Assembly: GCF_013377855.1 (NCBI RefSeq)
Contig: NZ_JABXYJ010000007.1
Location: forward strand, 30,014 to 94,013
Length of the DNA stretch: 64,000 nt
Direction of reading: 5' to 3'
From: Cognatundibacterium oligocarboniphilum
Lineage (GTDB): Bacteria > Pseudomonadota > Gammaproteobacteria > Burkholderiales > Burkholderiaceae_D
In this document: in pieces, positions 18,788-28,545 of the stretch
Layout: every line of letters begins with the position of its first letter
How positions within the stretch are numbered: the first letter of the stretch is position 1
Position numbers and translations under genes: made by a program
The notes under the pieces: model-generated
The model's input: the letters and a program-made list of their open reading frames with translations, nothing else
The model's database searches: none
What the model was told of the DNA's origin: nothing

Positions 18788-20107
18788 TCAGCAGGATTGA
18801 GGTTTAATCTGCTGTTGCCACCAGGCTGCTTTGCTGAGTAATGCTCCCTGATCCAGCGTGGTCAGCTGGCGTTCCTGCATTACGCATTGCCCATTGATCC
18901 AGACATGACTGACTTGTTCCCTGCCGCTGGCATAAACAATCTGGGATACGGGATCAAATAAAGGCTGGGTTTCAATGTATGACAGATCAATCGCAATCAG
19001 GTCTGCGAATTTACCAGGAACCAGGCTGCCGGTTTGCTGTTCCATGCCGAGTGCCTTGGCGCCTGCCAGGGTTGCCATTTCCAGTGCCTGATGTGCTGTC
19101 AGTGCCGACGGGTTACCGGATTCTGCTTTGGCGAGGAGGGCGGCAAGGCGGATATCGCCCAATAAATCGAGTTTGTTATTACTGGCCGCACCATCGGTGC
19201 CGATACCGACATTGACGCCGGCGTTCTGCATGGCATGAATACGGGCAAAGCCGGATGCGAGCTTCAGGTTGCTGGCCGGATTATGCGCTACGCTGACGCC
19301 AGTGTTCGCCAGCAAGGTAATTTCCTCATCGCTGGCATGAACGACATGCGCCGCAATCAGTTTTTGGCTTAACAAGCCCAGCTGATGCAGGCGTTGCAGG
19401 GGGCGCATGCCGTATTGCTGCAGGCTACTGTTGATTTCATCTTCCGTTTCGTGAATATGGCAATGTATACCGATACCGTGTTGATTTGCGGTCCGGACAA
19501 TTTTTTGAAATGTTGCATCAGCCACGGTATACGGGGCGTGTGGCGCCAGCCGGAAATCGATACCCGGCTGATTTTCAAAACTGGCCCGGGCGTTCATTGC
19601 CTTTTGCAGATATTCATCGGCATTTTGTGCGTAATTGGTCGGGAATTCGAGAATGCTGCAACCCACAATTGTTCGCATGCCTGACTGAACGCCGGCACGG
19701 GCAACGGCATCATGGTAGAAATACATATCATTCACGGTGGTTGTTCCGCCACGGATCATTTCTGCCATCGCATAACAGCTACCGTCAAAAACAAATTCAT
19801 CGGAAACATGCTGCTTTTCAGCTGGCCAGATATGATGATTCAGCCATTCCATGAGTGTCAGATCATCCGCCAGACCACGCAGCAGACTCATGGCCGAATG
19901 GGCATGCAGATTGATGAGCCCTGGCATCAGAGCATGTGTTGCCAGCGGAATATGCGATGCTTCGGCATATTGGCGGCGCGCATCTGCAGCAGGCAGAATA
20001 TCAAGAATGCTCTTGCCTCGTATGACCAATGCATGATCGGACAGAACAGTGGCAGCAGGTTCGACAGGAATTAAGTATTGAGGATAGAGGCAGGTAGTTT
20101 GTGTCAT
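18788..20107 (-). CDS. mtaD: TRZ/ATZ-family amidohydrolase, probable MTA/SAH deaminase
   Basis: A 439-residue cytoplasmic deaminase of the amidohydrolase superfamily. The metal ligands are H68 and H70 in NLHAHSAMS, the histidines in HCHIHETEDE and HVVHAS, and the aspartate in GTDGAASNN. This pattern matches 5-methylthioadenosine/S-adenosylhomocysteine deaminases, which deaminate the purine of the methyl-cycle by-products. Guanine or other aminohydrolase activity cannot be excluded. The next gene in the same direction, 63 bases on, is the M14 peptidase. Confidence 0.85.
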   Translation of the reverse strand: MTQTTCLYPQYLIPVEPAATVLSDHALVIRGKSILDILPAADARRQYAEASHIPLATHALMPGLINLHAHSAMSLLRGLADDLTLMEWLNHHIWPAEKQHVSDEFVFDGSCYAMAEMIRGGTTTVNDMYFYHDAVARAGVQSGMRTIVGCSILEFPTNYAQNADEYLQKAMNARASFENQPGIDFRLAPHAPYTVADATFQKIVRTANQHGIGIHCHIHETEDEINSSLQQYGMRPLQRLHQLGLLSQKLIAAHVVHASDEEITLLANTGVSVAHNPASNLKLASGFARIHAMQNAGVNVGIGTDGAASNNKLDLLGDIRLAALLAKAESGNPSALTAHQALEMATLAGAKALGMEQQTGSLVPGKFADLIAIDLSYIETQPLFDPVSQIVYASGREQVSHVWINGQCVMQERQLTTLDQGALLSKAAWWQQQIKPQSC

Positions 20108-20261
20108 GGCAATCTTCCGGATAAGCTGTCATTATATCCACAATGCATCAGATCACATTTGCCTATGCACTCTTTGAACAAGCTTGAATTGGCGTTCTGA
20201 TTGTTGGCCGGATTTGTTCAGAACAAAAATTTAACGTGATTTTATTTTCAGGATTCAGACG

Positions 20262-20960
20262 ATGACACATTTTGTTTTTCCCACCCCTGCAATACCGGCA
20301 TTACCGATTTCTGGTTCTGATCAGTTGTTTCCGGTTAACCGGATTTATTGCGTAGGGCGTAATTACGCGGATCATGCAATAGAGATGGGCGGGACAGGGA
20401 AAGAGCCGCCATTTTTCTTCATGAAGCCGGGTAATGCGGTATTGCCGGTCAGACAGGGGGAGAGAGGAAAAATGCCTTATCCGCCCAAAACGGGAGATCT
20501 GCACCATGAAATTGAACTCGTAGTGGCAATCGGCCGGCCGGGCAGCAAGATTCCGGTGAATGAGGCAGAAAGTTATATCTGGGGATACGCTGCAGGCCTG
20601 GACATGACGCGCCGCGACTTACAGTCCGAAGCTAAAAAACAGGGGCGGCCCTGGTGTACTGCTAAGGGCTTTGATTATTCTGCCCCTGTCGGTGAACTCA
20701 TGCCACGTGCCGCCACGGGCAATATCAGCCATGCCGGAATCAGCTTGTTCGTGAATGGCGCGGAGCGACAGCACAGCGAGATCGGTAAAATGATCTGGAA
20801 CGTGCCGGAAATTATTTCTGCCTTGTCGGAGTTATACACGCTGCAGGCCGGGGATCTGATTTTTACCGGCACTCCGGAAGGGGTTGCCGCGGTTCAGAGG
20901 GGTGACGTGCTGGAAGGCGCGATTGATCTGCTGGGATCTTTGACTGTCGAAATTATTTAA
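20262..20960 (+). CDS. Fumarylacetoacetate hydrolase-family protein
   Basis: A 232-residue FAH-superfamily protein. The conserved blocks are YCVGRNYADHAIEMG, PFFFMKPGNAV, LHHEIELVVAIG (metal-binding glutamates), YAAGLDMTRRDLQ and GDLIFTGTPEGV. The family includes acylpyruvate hydrolases and oxaloacetate tautomerases or decarboxylases. Its close partnership with maleylacetoacetate isomerase, 11 bases downstream, suggests fumarylpyruvate hydrolysis in a gentisate-type route, or the tyrosine/homogentisate pathway. No ring-cleaving dioxygenase is present in the window. Confidence 0.88.
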   Translation: MTHFVFPTPAIPALPISGSDQLFPVNRIYCVGRNYADHAIEMGGTGKEPPFFFMKPGNAVLPVRQGERGKMPYPPKTGDLHHEIELVVAIGRPGSKIPVNEAESYIWGYAAGLDMTRRDLQSEAKKQGRPWCTAKGFDYSAPVGELMPRAATGNISHAGISLFVNGAERQHSEIGKMIWNVPEIISALSELYTLQAGDLIFTGTPEGVAAVQRGDVLEGAIDLLGSLTVEII

Positions 20961-20971
20961 CTGAAATACGT

Positions 20972-21628
20972 ATGAAACTGTATGGTTATTTCAGAAGCTC
21001 TGCTTCTTACCGCGTCAGAATCGGACTCAATCTCAAGGGATTGGAGTACGAACAGACTGCGATTCACCTGGTGAATCATGGCGGCGAACAATTGTCTGAG
21101 GCTTATCGCCAGATCAATCCGGAAGCTCTGGTCCCCGCATTGACGGATACGGTCGCAGAGGAGCAAGTGGTGCTGACACAATCATTTGCGATTCTGGAGT
21201 ATCTGGATGAGGTGTATCCGGATCGCCTTTTACTACCAGCAGATCCTGTGGCGAGAGCAGAAGTACGCGCTCTCTCTTTGTCGATTGCATGTGAAATTCA
21301 TCCGTTGAATAATTTACGTGTGCTGAAGTATCTGACGGGAACGCTGGGTGTGTCCGATACCGAAAGAAATAACTGGTACCGGCACTGGTGCGAATCGGGA
21401 CTGGCTGTTATAGAAAAAAAACTGGCATCACAAAAGATACGGGGGAAGTATTGTTTCGGTGATACCCCAGGTTTTGCGGATTGCTTCCTGATACCCCAGA
21501 TTGCGAATGCCCAGCGCTTCAAATGTGATTTATCAGACATGCCGGTACTGATGCAAATCAATGAAAGCTGCCAGACACATCCTGCATTTATCAAAGCGAT
21601 GCCTTCAAATCAGCCTGATACAGAATAG
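20972..21628 (+). CDS. maiA: Maleylacetoacetate (maleylpyruvate) isomerase, zeta-class GST
   Basis: A 218-residue zeta-class glutathione transferase beginning MKLYGYFRSSASYRVRIGLNLKG. The active-site SSxSxR motif is SSASYR at about residues 9-14. QSFAILEYLDE is the glutathione-binding segment. It performs glutathione-dependent cis-trans isomerisation of maleylacetoacetate or maleylpyruvate. It directly follows the FAH-family gene and both belong to aromatic degradation. The exact substrate is open. Confidence 0.92.
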   Translation: MKLYGYFRSSASYRVRIGLNLKGLEYEQTAIHLVNHGGEQLSEAYRQINPEALVPALTDTVAEEQVVLTQSFAILEYLDEVYPDRLLLPADPVARAEVRALSLSIACEIHPLNNLRVLKYLTGTLGVSDTERNNWYRHWCESGLAVIEKKLASQKIRGKYCFGDTPGFADCFLIPQIANAQRFKCDLSDMPVLMQINESCQTHPAFIKAMPSNQPDTE

Positions 21629-21641
21629 CGGTTGTCTGGAG

Positions 21642-21677
21642 TCGCCAGGCGGATATCTTTTTGTGATTTTCTGGCGA
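21642..21677. terminator. Weak inverted repeat between maiA and the response regulator
   Basis: TCGCCAG (21642-21648) and CTGGCGA (21671-21677) can pair across a 22-base loop. It lies between convergent stops, with only a short T-rich stretch after it. Confidence 0.35.
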
Positions 21678-21683
21678 TCGTCT

Positions 21684-22322
21684 TTAGTTCGGAAGATGGC
21701 CGGAGGATCCTTCGCCTGCCAGCGCATCATTTAAAACCGAGATCAGCAAAGACCGGGTCAGTTTTGATTTGGTGGTGTAGCCATCAATTGCGAACTGATG
21801 GTTGACTTTTTCTTCTGGTGCATAACCGGGTTGACCGGTACGCAGCACAATTTTCAGATCTTTCTTTCCCAGTTCATCCCGGATGATTTTGACCAGCTTC
21901 AGGCCTGCATCCACCGTTTCCATCACCACATCGAGTAAAACCAGCGATAAATCAGGATACGACAGAATCAGATCCTGCGCTTCTCTGGCTGAATATGCAT
22001 GTAAAAATTCAAGAGGCCTGCCATGAATACGAACACCATTAAGTGCCAGCAGGGTCGTGTCATGGACATTGGTATCGTCATCTGTGATCAATATTTTCCA
22101 CGGATGCAGCGCTTTTTTAAGGTGAGAATCGAGCGGCTCCTCATCCAGAAAATCAATCAGGTCGTCGTCCAGACTGCCGGTAGCTGCAATATCGTGATTG
22201 CTACAGGTGTTGAGGTCATGAATGTTAACAAACCCGGTGTATCCTGATCGTTTGCCTGAGCCAATGCCGATCAGGATGCCGTTGTTTTGCAAGCCGGGCG
22301 TTTTACTGTGTTCTGCTTTCAT
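21684..22322 (-). CDS. Response regulator, receiver domain only (DUF3369-type receiver)
   Basis: A 212-residue protein with a single receiver domain starting at WKILITDDDTNVHD. The acceptor aspartate is in LVLLDVVMETVDAG. The block IVLRTGQPGYAPEE is characteristic of receivers normally fused to a DUF3369 domain and an HD-GYP or EAL output, but nothing follows the receiver here. The start at 22322 has the ribosome-binding site GGGAGA. The N-terminal 80 residues are polar and acidic. It is divergent from the sensor kinase starting at 22636, its likely partner. Confidence 0.85.
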   Translation of the reverse strand: MKAEHSKTPGLQNNGILIGIGSGKRSGYTGFVNIHDLNTCSNHDIAATGSLDDDLIDFLDEEPLDSHLKKALHPWKILITDDDTNVHDTTLLALNGVRIHGRPLEFLHAYSAREAQDLILSYPDLSLVLLDVVMETVDAGLKLVKIIRDELGKKDLKIVLRTGQPGYAPEEKVNHQFAIDGYTTKSKLTRSLLISVLNDALAGEGSSGHLPN

Positions 22323-22635
22323 CAGCGTTCTCCCTGGTGCTTGAATAGATTGTTTTTCTTTCCGAATAGTATGTGATGCCGTCTCCTTAATCAAGGGTAT
22401 GAAAAACAACGCGATCTTCCTCAAAATAATGTTGTAAGTGACGATGATTTTTTCATTTTCCCTTGGGGGAATGGTACTATTTTGTGCTATCCACAGGAAA
22501 CTTGCATAAAGTACCGGGCGCAAAATCCGATCAGCACATGATGCTGTCTGAACGCTCCGGCAAAGATGTCACGATGCGCCGTATGAAACCGACCGACAAC
22601 TTTCTTACTCTGACATTAGCATTACCAGAAATTTT
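22323..22635. other. Divergent intergenic region of the two-component pair
   Basis: This 313-base stretch separates the response regulator and sensor kinase genes. It should hold both promoters. I see no convincing hexamer pair, strong palindrome or coding frame in it. Confidence 0.5.
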
Positions 22636-25377
22636 ATGCACCAGATAAATGTTTTCTTTGTTAATGATGTGTCCGTGTTGGTATATGCATTAGCCACCTT
22701 GACTTTGCTTGCGCTGCCTAAAATCAGCGCTGATTTCAGCGCTTCCCGTTATTGGGCATTCGCGTGTGGGTTGCAGGCTTGCCGTCATGCACTGGATTTT
22801 TTTTACGGTACATTGCTTTATCTGGATATTGCAGAAACGTTTTTCTTTTTTGCGTATGCCAGTGTCCTATGGCTTGGCGTGCGTTTTTGTTTGCATCAGT
22901 CATTTCATGTAATTGAAATGATGTCAGGGCTGGCGATCGCGGTTATGTGGGTACTGGTGACGCATCTGTCGGAGTTTACTGGCGGCGGACGTGTGGCATC
23001 GAAGGTGGTTTATCCTGTTTTCATTTTTTTAGCTATTGCGATATCCGCATGGCGTTACCGCGCTAATGCCAATAGCGCATCTTCTTTGGTCATCCCGCTT
23101 GCAGCTTTGTTGATGACCGATGCAGTGATATTGCTGCTGCTGAATCTGTTTGAGGAATTTTCTAATCCAGGGCAGATATTACGTGGTGGTCGTAATCTGA
23201 TCGAAATTTCAGTCATCTTTCTGACAATTTTGTCCGAAATCTCTCGTCTGAATGAAAAATTACTCTCTCAGAAAAATGAGGAAAAATTATCACTCAAAGA
23301 GGATGAGACTAAACTGCAGCAAGCTCGCATGATCTTGTTTGAAAAGATTTTCCAGCTGGTTCCTGATGCACTGCTGATTACCAGAGATAGTGATGGCCGT
23401 TATCTGGAAGTGAACCGGCACTGGGAACGCATCACGGGTTATTCACGTGAGGAATCACTGGGATGTTTCCCCGGGGAGCTTAATCTCTGGGGAGACGCAT
23501 CAGTCCGGGAAAAAATGCAGTCCTTGTTGAGAGAGGATGGTGAAGTGTTCCGCTTTGATGCCGAATTCCGGCATAAAAACGGGCATCTGTTTCATGTATC
23601 TATTTCTGCCACCCGCTTTAGCGCTGGTGAGGAGACCTACGTCATGTATGTCATGCAGGACATTACTGCATTGCATGAAGCTGAAGTCAAGCGGGAAATC
23701 GCAGAGTGTGAGTTGCAAGAGCGGGAGAAAATTTTATCAACGGTTTTTCAACTGGTACCAGAAACATTAACCATCACCAAATTAGAGTCCGGACAGTATC
23801 TCGATGTGAACCGGAACTGGGAGCCTTTGAGTGGCTATACCAGAAATGAAGCGATCGGACATACTTCGGCAGAACTGAATCTGTGGGCGGATCCTCAGCA
23901 GCGTACTGATCTGATTGCCCGCATTAACAGCGATGGTGAAGTCAGAGATGTTCAGGTCGCTTTCCGACATAAAGATGGCCATATCATTCAGTGTTGTATT
24001 TCCGGAACCCGGTTTGGACTCGAAAATAAAGAGTATCTATTACTGACATCCAGAAGTATCGAGGCAGATATTCAGGCCGAGAATGCGCGGGTCGCCGCAG
24101 AAAATCTCACCAGAGAGAATGAAAAAAAATACGCAACTTTATTCCAGTTGTCCCCGATTCCGCTGGGGTTGATGGATATTGATGAGCGACAGATTTTGGA
24201 AATCAATGATATCTGGGGTCGGCAGTTTGGTTACGTGCGCGATCAGGTTTGCAATGCCCGACATGCGTATCATTTCTGGATCAGTGATCAGCAACCGGAA
24301 ATGGCTATTCAACAGCTACTGAGTGGAAAAAATGTTGAGCAGGTGGAGGTGAGTGTCAGGCATGCTTCCGGCAATGTAATGACGTGCCTGATGTCCGCCA
24401 GACTGATGAATGTGAATACCGGAACGGTATGTATTTTTTCATTGATGGATGTCACCCGGCAGTACCAGATTGAGAAAGAAATCCGGGAGATTTCAAATGA
24501 ACTGGAGTTGCGTGTTGAGCAGCGTACTCAGAATCTGCAGGAGACCAATGCCGAATTGGCTTGTGCGATGGAATCTCTTCGGCACACTCAGGAAGAACTG
24601 ATCCGTTCCGAAAAAATGGCTGCGCTAGGCTCACTAGTTGCAGGAATCGCTCACGAATTAAATACGCCACTGGGAAACAGTGTGACTGTTGCCAGCACAT
24701 TGCAGGATCAGACGCGCGAGTTTTCTGCGATGATTTCAGCCGGTCAGTTGAAGCGCTCTGCACTCGACCAGTATCTGGAGGTGGCAACACATGGCGCCGA
24801 CCTGCTGATGCGCAATCTGGAGGCAGCGCGGGATCTGATTGGCAGCTTTAAACAGGTGGCCGTTGATCAGTCCAGTAATCAGCGAAGAACCTTCGATTTA
24901 AAACTGGTGTTGGATGAAATCGTTGCTACCTTGGCACCGATGTATAAAAAAACACCCTATACATTGACGCTGGATTTGCAGGCAGGGATTAAGATGGACA
25001 GCTATCCTGGCCCGCTGGGGCAGATCATCACGAATTTCGTGACGAACGCGATTGTGCATGCGTTTGATGGCCGTGACCAGGGGGAAATACGTGTGAATAG
25101 CCGGCTGGTGGGTGACAGCGAGGTCGAAATTATTTTTTCGGATGATGGTATCGGTATCGGTGAGAGCGATCAGAAAAAAGTGTTCGATCCATTTTTTACT
25201 ACCAAACTGGGGCAGGGCGGCTCAGGGCTCGGCATGAATATTGTCTACAACCTGGTGACCGGCGTATTGGGTGGTGAAATTCGTCTGCAAAGCAAGACTG
25301 GTGAAGGAACCAGTTTCATACTGTTGTTGCCTTGTGTCGCACCGTATATCTCAGGCGAGCTGCCGGCCGTTCAGTGA
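22636..25377 (+). CDS. Multi-PAS sensor histidine kinase with membrane N-terminus
   Basis: A 913-residue sensor kinase. Residues 1-215 contain about six or seven hydrophobic segments. Three PAS domains follow at about 240-355, 365-490 and 495-610, each starting with a FQLVPDALLIT-type or FQLSPIPLGL-type strand. The coiled linker LELRVEQRTQNLQETN leads to the phosphoacceptor block AGIAHELNTPLGN, then an ATPase domain with the N-box region NFVTNAIVHAFDG, the G1 box FSDDGIGIGE and a G2-type GGSGLGMNIV. The HELNTPLGN acceptor type accompanies DUF3369-style receivers, matching the divergent regulator. The stimulus is unknown. Confidence 0.9.
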   Translation: MHQINVFFVNDVSVLVYALATLTLLALPKISADFSASRYWAFACGLQACRHALDFFYGTLLYLDIAETFFFFAYASVLWLGVRFCLHQSFHVIEMMSGLAIAVMWVLVTHLSEFTGGGRVASKVVYPVFIFLAIAISAWRYRANANSASSLVIPLAALLMTDAVILLLLNLFEEFSNPGQILRGGRNLIEISVIFLTILSEISRLNEKLLSQKNEEKLSLKEDETKLQQARMILFEKIFQLVPDALLITRDSDGRYLEVNRHWERITGYSREESLGCFPGELNLWGDASVREKMQSLLREDGEVFRFDAEFRHKNGHLFHVSISATRFSAGEETYVMYVMQDITALHEAEVKREIAECELQEREKILSTVFQLVPETLTITKLESGQYLDVNRNWEPLSGYTRNEAIGHTSAELNLWADPQQRTDLIARINSDGEVRDVQVAFRHKDGHIIQCCISGTRFGLENKEYLLLTSRSIEADIQAENARVAAENLTRENEKKYATLFQLSPIPLGLMDIDERQILEINDIWGRQFGYVRDQVCNARHAYHFWISDQQPEMAIQQLLSGKNVEQVEVSVRHASGNVMTCLMSARLMNVNTGTVCIFSLMDVTRQYQIEKEIREISNELELRVEQRTQNLQETNAELACAMESLRHTQEELIRSEKMAALGSLVAGIAHELNTPLGNSVTVASTLQDQTREFSAMISAGQLKRSALDQYLEVATHGADLLMRNLEAARDLIGSFKQVAVDQSSNQRRTFDLKLVLDEIVATLAPMYKKTPYTLTLDLQAGIKMDSYPGPLGQIITNFVTNAIVHAFDGRDQGEIRVNSRLVGDSEVEIIFSDDGIGIGESDQKKVFDPFFTTKLGQGGSGLGMNIVYNLVTGVLGGEIRLQSKTGEGTSFILLLPCVAPYISGELPAVQ

Positions 25378-25555
25378 TCCGGATGACATCTGTAACGCTG
25401 TGTACAGATTTCGCTATTGCAGTACAGATCAACTTTTCGATGGCCTTATGATGTCGTGATGAATCTAATGTCATTGGGAACTTTTATTTTCATGATATGT
25501 CTGAGCCGGGGAAATTCTCTTCTGTTTCCGTAAGTATCACTTATATCATTTCTCC

Positions 25556-27805
25556 ATGCCCACGCGATTCCCAAGTTTTCCCCTGAACCTGATGATACTG
25601 TCGGTTTTACTGACCTGCCATTCCTTCTCATACGCACAACAGAGCAGCGCTACACCTCCTGTTACCGCGAGTGACACGGATGCTTCTGTGAATGAACAGA
25701 AAAAAAAGAAACGGCCTAATAGCCCCCCGATACAGAAGGTCGAAGTACAGGGTAATCGCACGTACGATGAGCGCCGTCAGGATACGGCAACCAAAATCGT
25801 TGTGACACAGGAAGACATTGTCCGTTACGGAGATACCACGGTCGGCGATGTGCTCAAGCGTTTACCCGGTATCACGATCGGAGGTGTGCAGGGGCGAGGT
25901 GGTGAGATCCGTATGCGCGGTCTCGGTTCCGGTTATACCCAGATTATGCTCAATGGCGAGCCCAGTCCACCCGGGTTTTCACTCGATTCGCTGTCGCCCG
26001 ATCTGATTGAACGGATTGAGATCATCCGCGCAGCGACGGCAGAATACAGTACCCAGGCGATCGCTGGAGCGATCAATATTGTCTTAAAAAAAGCAGTACA
26101 GACCGCGCAGAAAGAAATTAAGATCGGCGGCCAGCAGGATGGTGGTCAATGGGGCGAAAATGCCAATTTCCAGATTTCTGATAAGGCGGGACGTTACTCT
26201 TATTCTATCTCGGGCAACCTGAATCACGGTCGCTATGAGCGTCCCTCTTACTTTGACGAGGTCGGCACCAACGCGGCCGGGCAAACAAATTTACTGCGCC
26301 ATACCGATCAGCTGGGATGGGGAACTTTTAATGGCGTCGGGTTGGCACCGCGTGTGAATATTAATCTCCAGAATGGAGATACCATCACTACCCAGAGTTT
26401 TATTAACGCCAGCCGGTTTTCCGGGAATTTTTCAGAAAATTCTCAGACGGCGATGGGATCATTACCAACGTATGTCAGTGACCTGCAGCGGGTTCAATCA
26501 GATTTCGCCATGATCCGGACCAATCTGAACTGGATTCATAAGCTGGCGGACAGCGCCAAGCTGGATGTTAAACTGGGACTGAATTATAACCATCGTAATT
26601 CCGACGTCGATCTGCTTGGTTATGGCCTGAATGCCGCTCAGATACTGGATCGTAAAACGACTTCGGGCGCTAGTGACAAAGGTCTGACAATCAGCGGTAA
26701 ATATTCCGCACCGTTGATTGAAGATCATGCTTTTGTTGTCGGCTGGGATGGTGCATATAGTAAGCGGAATGAAGAGCGACTGCAGAATGACGTGGTCAGT
26801 GCCGGTAGCACGTTGACGCCGATCAATCTGAATGAGATATTTCATGCAGATGTGACGCGTATAGCTTTATTTGCCCAGGACGAATGGAATGTCACCAAAC
26901 AGTGGTCTGTCTATACCGGTTTGCGCTGGGAGGCGTTGAATACCCGCAGTCAAGGCAGTGCTTATAGTGAGGTAAGGAATAAATCCAGCGTCTGGAGCCC
27001 GATTTTACAAACATTGTGGAAGCTGCCGGACAGTAAAAATGACCAGGTGCGATTCGGTATTACCCGCACCTATAAAGCGCCGGATACGGGCCAGCTGATC
27101 CCCCGTCGCTATATCTCAAATAATAACAGTGCGACCAGTCCTGACAGTATGGGAAATCCTGAGCTGAAGCCAGAACTGGCTTGGGGCATTGATGCCGCAT
27201 TTGAGCATTATCTTTCTGACGGCGGCATGCTCAGCGCCAGTGTTTATATGCGCCATATTAATGACATCATTCGTACGCAATTGAATTATCTCAATGGCTT
27301 ATGGGTGACGATGCCGGTCAACGATGGCGTGGCAAATACCAAGGGTATTGAGCTGGAAGCGAAGTTTCCGCTGCGTTCCGTCATGAAGGATGCTCCAGCG
27401 ATTGATTTTCGTGCCAACCTGTCTTTCAACTGGTCGGATTTGAAAACAGTTCCGGGGCCGAATAACCGCCTGGATTCTCAAACACCTGTCAGCGCGAATA
27501 TCGGTCTTGATTACAAGCTCGATAATCTACCGTTGACTATCGGTGGAAATGCCAGTTTCCAGGATGCAGGTCCGGTCAGAATCTCGGTCGCACAAAGCAA
27601 ATATTCTGTGCCAAAGCGAGTGCTGGATCTGTATGCCTTGTGGAAATTTGATCCTAAAACCACGCTCAGGATTTCACTGGCGAACATGCTACATCAGGAT
27701 AATATTTCTTCCAGTACGTATGCCGACAACAGCGGCTCTGTCACGCAGACAAATATAACGCCGACAACCATCGCCGTCCGTGCCATGTTTGAGCATAAAT
27801 TTTAA
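25556..27805 (+). CDS. TonB-dependent outer membrane receptor
   Basis: A 749-residue TonB-dependent receptor. The signal peptide ends SYAQQS. A basic, low-complexity stretch (EQKKKKRPN) follows. The plug domain begins IQKVEVQGNRTYDERR and includes VGDVLKRLPGITI and RGLGSGYTQIMLNG. The 22-strand barrel ends with MFEHKF, a normal terminal phenylalanine. These receptors import scarce ligands such as iron chelates, cobalamin or vitamins. No iron or haem gene is adjacent; pnuC lies about 750 bases downstream on the same strand, so a pyridine-nucleotide precursor ligand is conceivable but unproven. Confidence 0.93.
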   Translation: MPTRFPSFPLNLMILSVLLTCHSFSYAQQSSATPPVTASDTDASVNEQKKKKRPNSPPIQKVEVQGNRTYDERRQDTATKIVVTQEDIVRYGDTTVGDVLKRLPGITIGGVQGRGGEIRMRGLGSGYTQIMLNGEPSPPGFSLDSLSPDLIERIEIIRAATAEYSTQAIAGAINIVLKKAVQTAQKEIKIGGQQDGGQWGENANFQISDKAGRYSYSISGNLNHGRYERPSYFDEVGTNAAGQTNLLRHTDQLGWGTFNGVGLAPRVNINLQNGDTITTQSFINASRFSGNFSENSQTAMGSLPTYVSDLQRVQSDFAMIRTNLNWIHKLADSAKLDVKLGLNYNHRNSDVDLLGYGLNAAQILDRKTTSGASDKGLTISGKYSAPLIEDHAFVVGWDGAYSKRNEERLQNDVVSAGSTLTPINLNEIFHADVTRIALFAQDEWNVTKQWSVYTGLRWEALNTRSQGSAYSEVRNKSSVWSPILQTLWKLPDSKNDQVRFGITRTYKAPDTGQLIPRRYISNNNSATSPDSMGNPELKPELAWGIDAAFEHYLSDGGMLSASVYMRHINDIIRTQLNYLNGLWVTMPVNDGVANTKGIELEAKFPLRSVMKDAPAIDFRANLSFNWSDLKTVPGPNNRLDSQTPVSANIGLDYKLDNLPLTIGGNASFQDAGPVRISVAQSKYSVPKRVLDLYALWKFDPKTTLRISLANMLHQDNISSSTYADNSGSVTQTNITPTTIAVRAMFEHKF

Positions 27806-27821
27806 TCAGAGTGTCGTACCG

Positions 27822-27849
27822 AAAAAAGCCAGCAGGTGCTGGCTTTTTT
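27822..27849 (+). terminator. Intrinsic terminator after the TonB-dependent receptor
   Basis: AAAAAAGCCAGCA (27822-27834) pairs with TGCTGGCTTTTTT (27837-27849). The loop is only two bases in the full pairing, so a slightly opened hairpin is expected. Confidence 0.93.
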
Positions 27850-27885
27850 ATGGTCATTAACGCTGACTCAGGAAACGTACTGTGG

Positions 27886-28374
27886 TTATTTAGTTCGTTT
27901 GCGGCAGGTTAATGGCAGATATTCCGGCGGCAGGGTAGTTTTGTCTTCCCCTTTGACGGTCATTTTATCCGGCACGGCACCGCCGGCGCATACCCAGGTA
28001 ACCGGAACGATATGTGCATCCTCAATCACCGCTGGACGCAGGGTCAGTATTTTTTTTTGAATAGCGTTGCTGGCGCTGTTTCCAAAGGTGATATGTATTG
28101 CACCGTTATCTACGGTGACGGCGCTGACATAGGCACCGACAATTTTTTCAGGCACGGGCAAACCGGCAGACAGGTTATTCAGTGGTAAATCCTGATTGCT
28201 GACCCAGGCAGCCTGAACCGGCTTTTTGACGAAAGCAGTCAATGGTATTGATGCCTCAATCTGGTCTTTTACCATCTTATAGAGCAGGGATGGTGCTGCC
28301 ATTGTGCCCAGTATGGCGATGATGGCAATCACTGCGAGAACTTCAAGTAAAGAAAAACCGTTTTTTGTTTTCAT
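27886..28374 (-). CDS. Type IV pilin-like protein (orphan)
   Basis: A 162-residue pilin. The prepilin peptidase site is KNG|FSLLEVLAVIAIIAIL with the conserved glutamate at position +5 of the mature protein. A hydrophobic helix and a globular C-terminal domain follow. Two cysteines, in VTWVCAGG and PLTCRKR, would form the C-terminal disulfide loop of PilA-type subunits. No assembly genes are nearby, so it must use machinery encoded elsewhere. It is transcribed opposite to its neighbours. Confidence 0.88.
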   Translation of the reverse strand: MKTKNGFSLLEVLAVIAIIAILGTMAAPSLLYKMVKDQIEASIPLTAFVKKPVQAAWVSNQDLPLNNLSAGLPVPEKIVGAYVSAVTVDNGAIHITFGNSASNAIQKKILTLRPAVIEDAHIVPVTWVCAGGAVPDKMTVKGEDKTTLPPEYLPLTCRKRTK

Positions 28375-28545
28375 ATGAATTCAAAAATGCAGAAGGAGCG
28401 AGCGCGGACTGTTATCCTGACACGACACGATTGCAACATCCCTGACAAGAGCATGACATCATCACCGCGATCACTGATAATGCTGTTTCGTTATGCGCAC
28501 GCTGCTCAATCCGGAACAGATAAGAACTGATAAACCAATAATCCG

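Noticed and set aside
28380..28545. Possible vitamin riboswitch before pnuC
   Set aside because: A CTGATAATGC stretch recalls the TPP element, but the CTGAGA core and the paired arms are missing.
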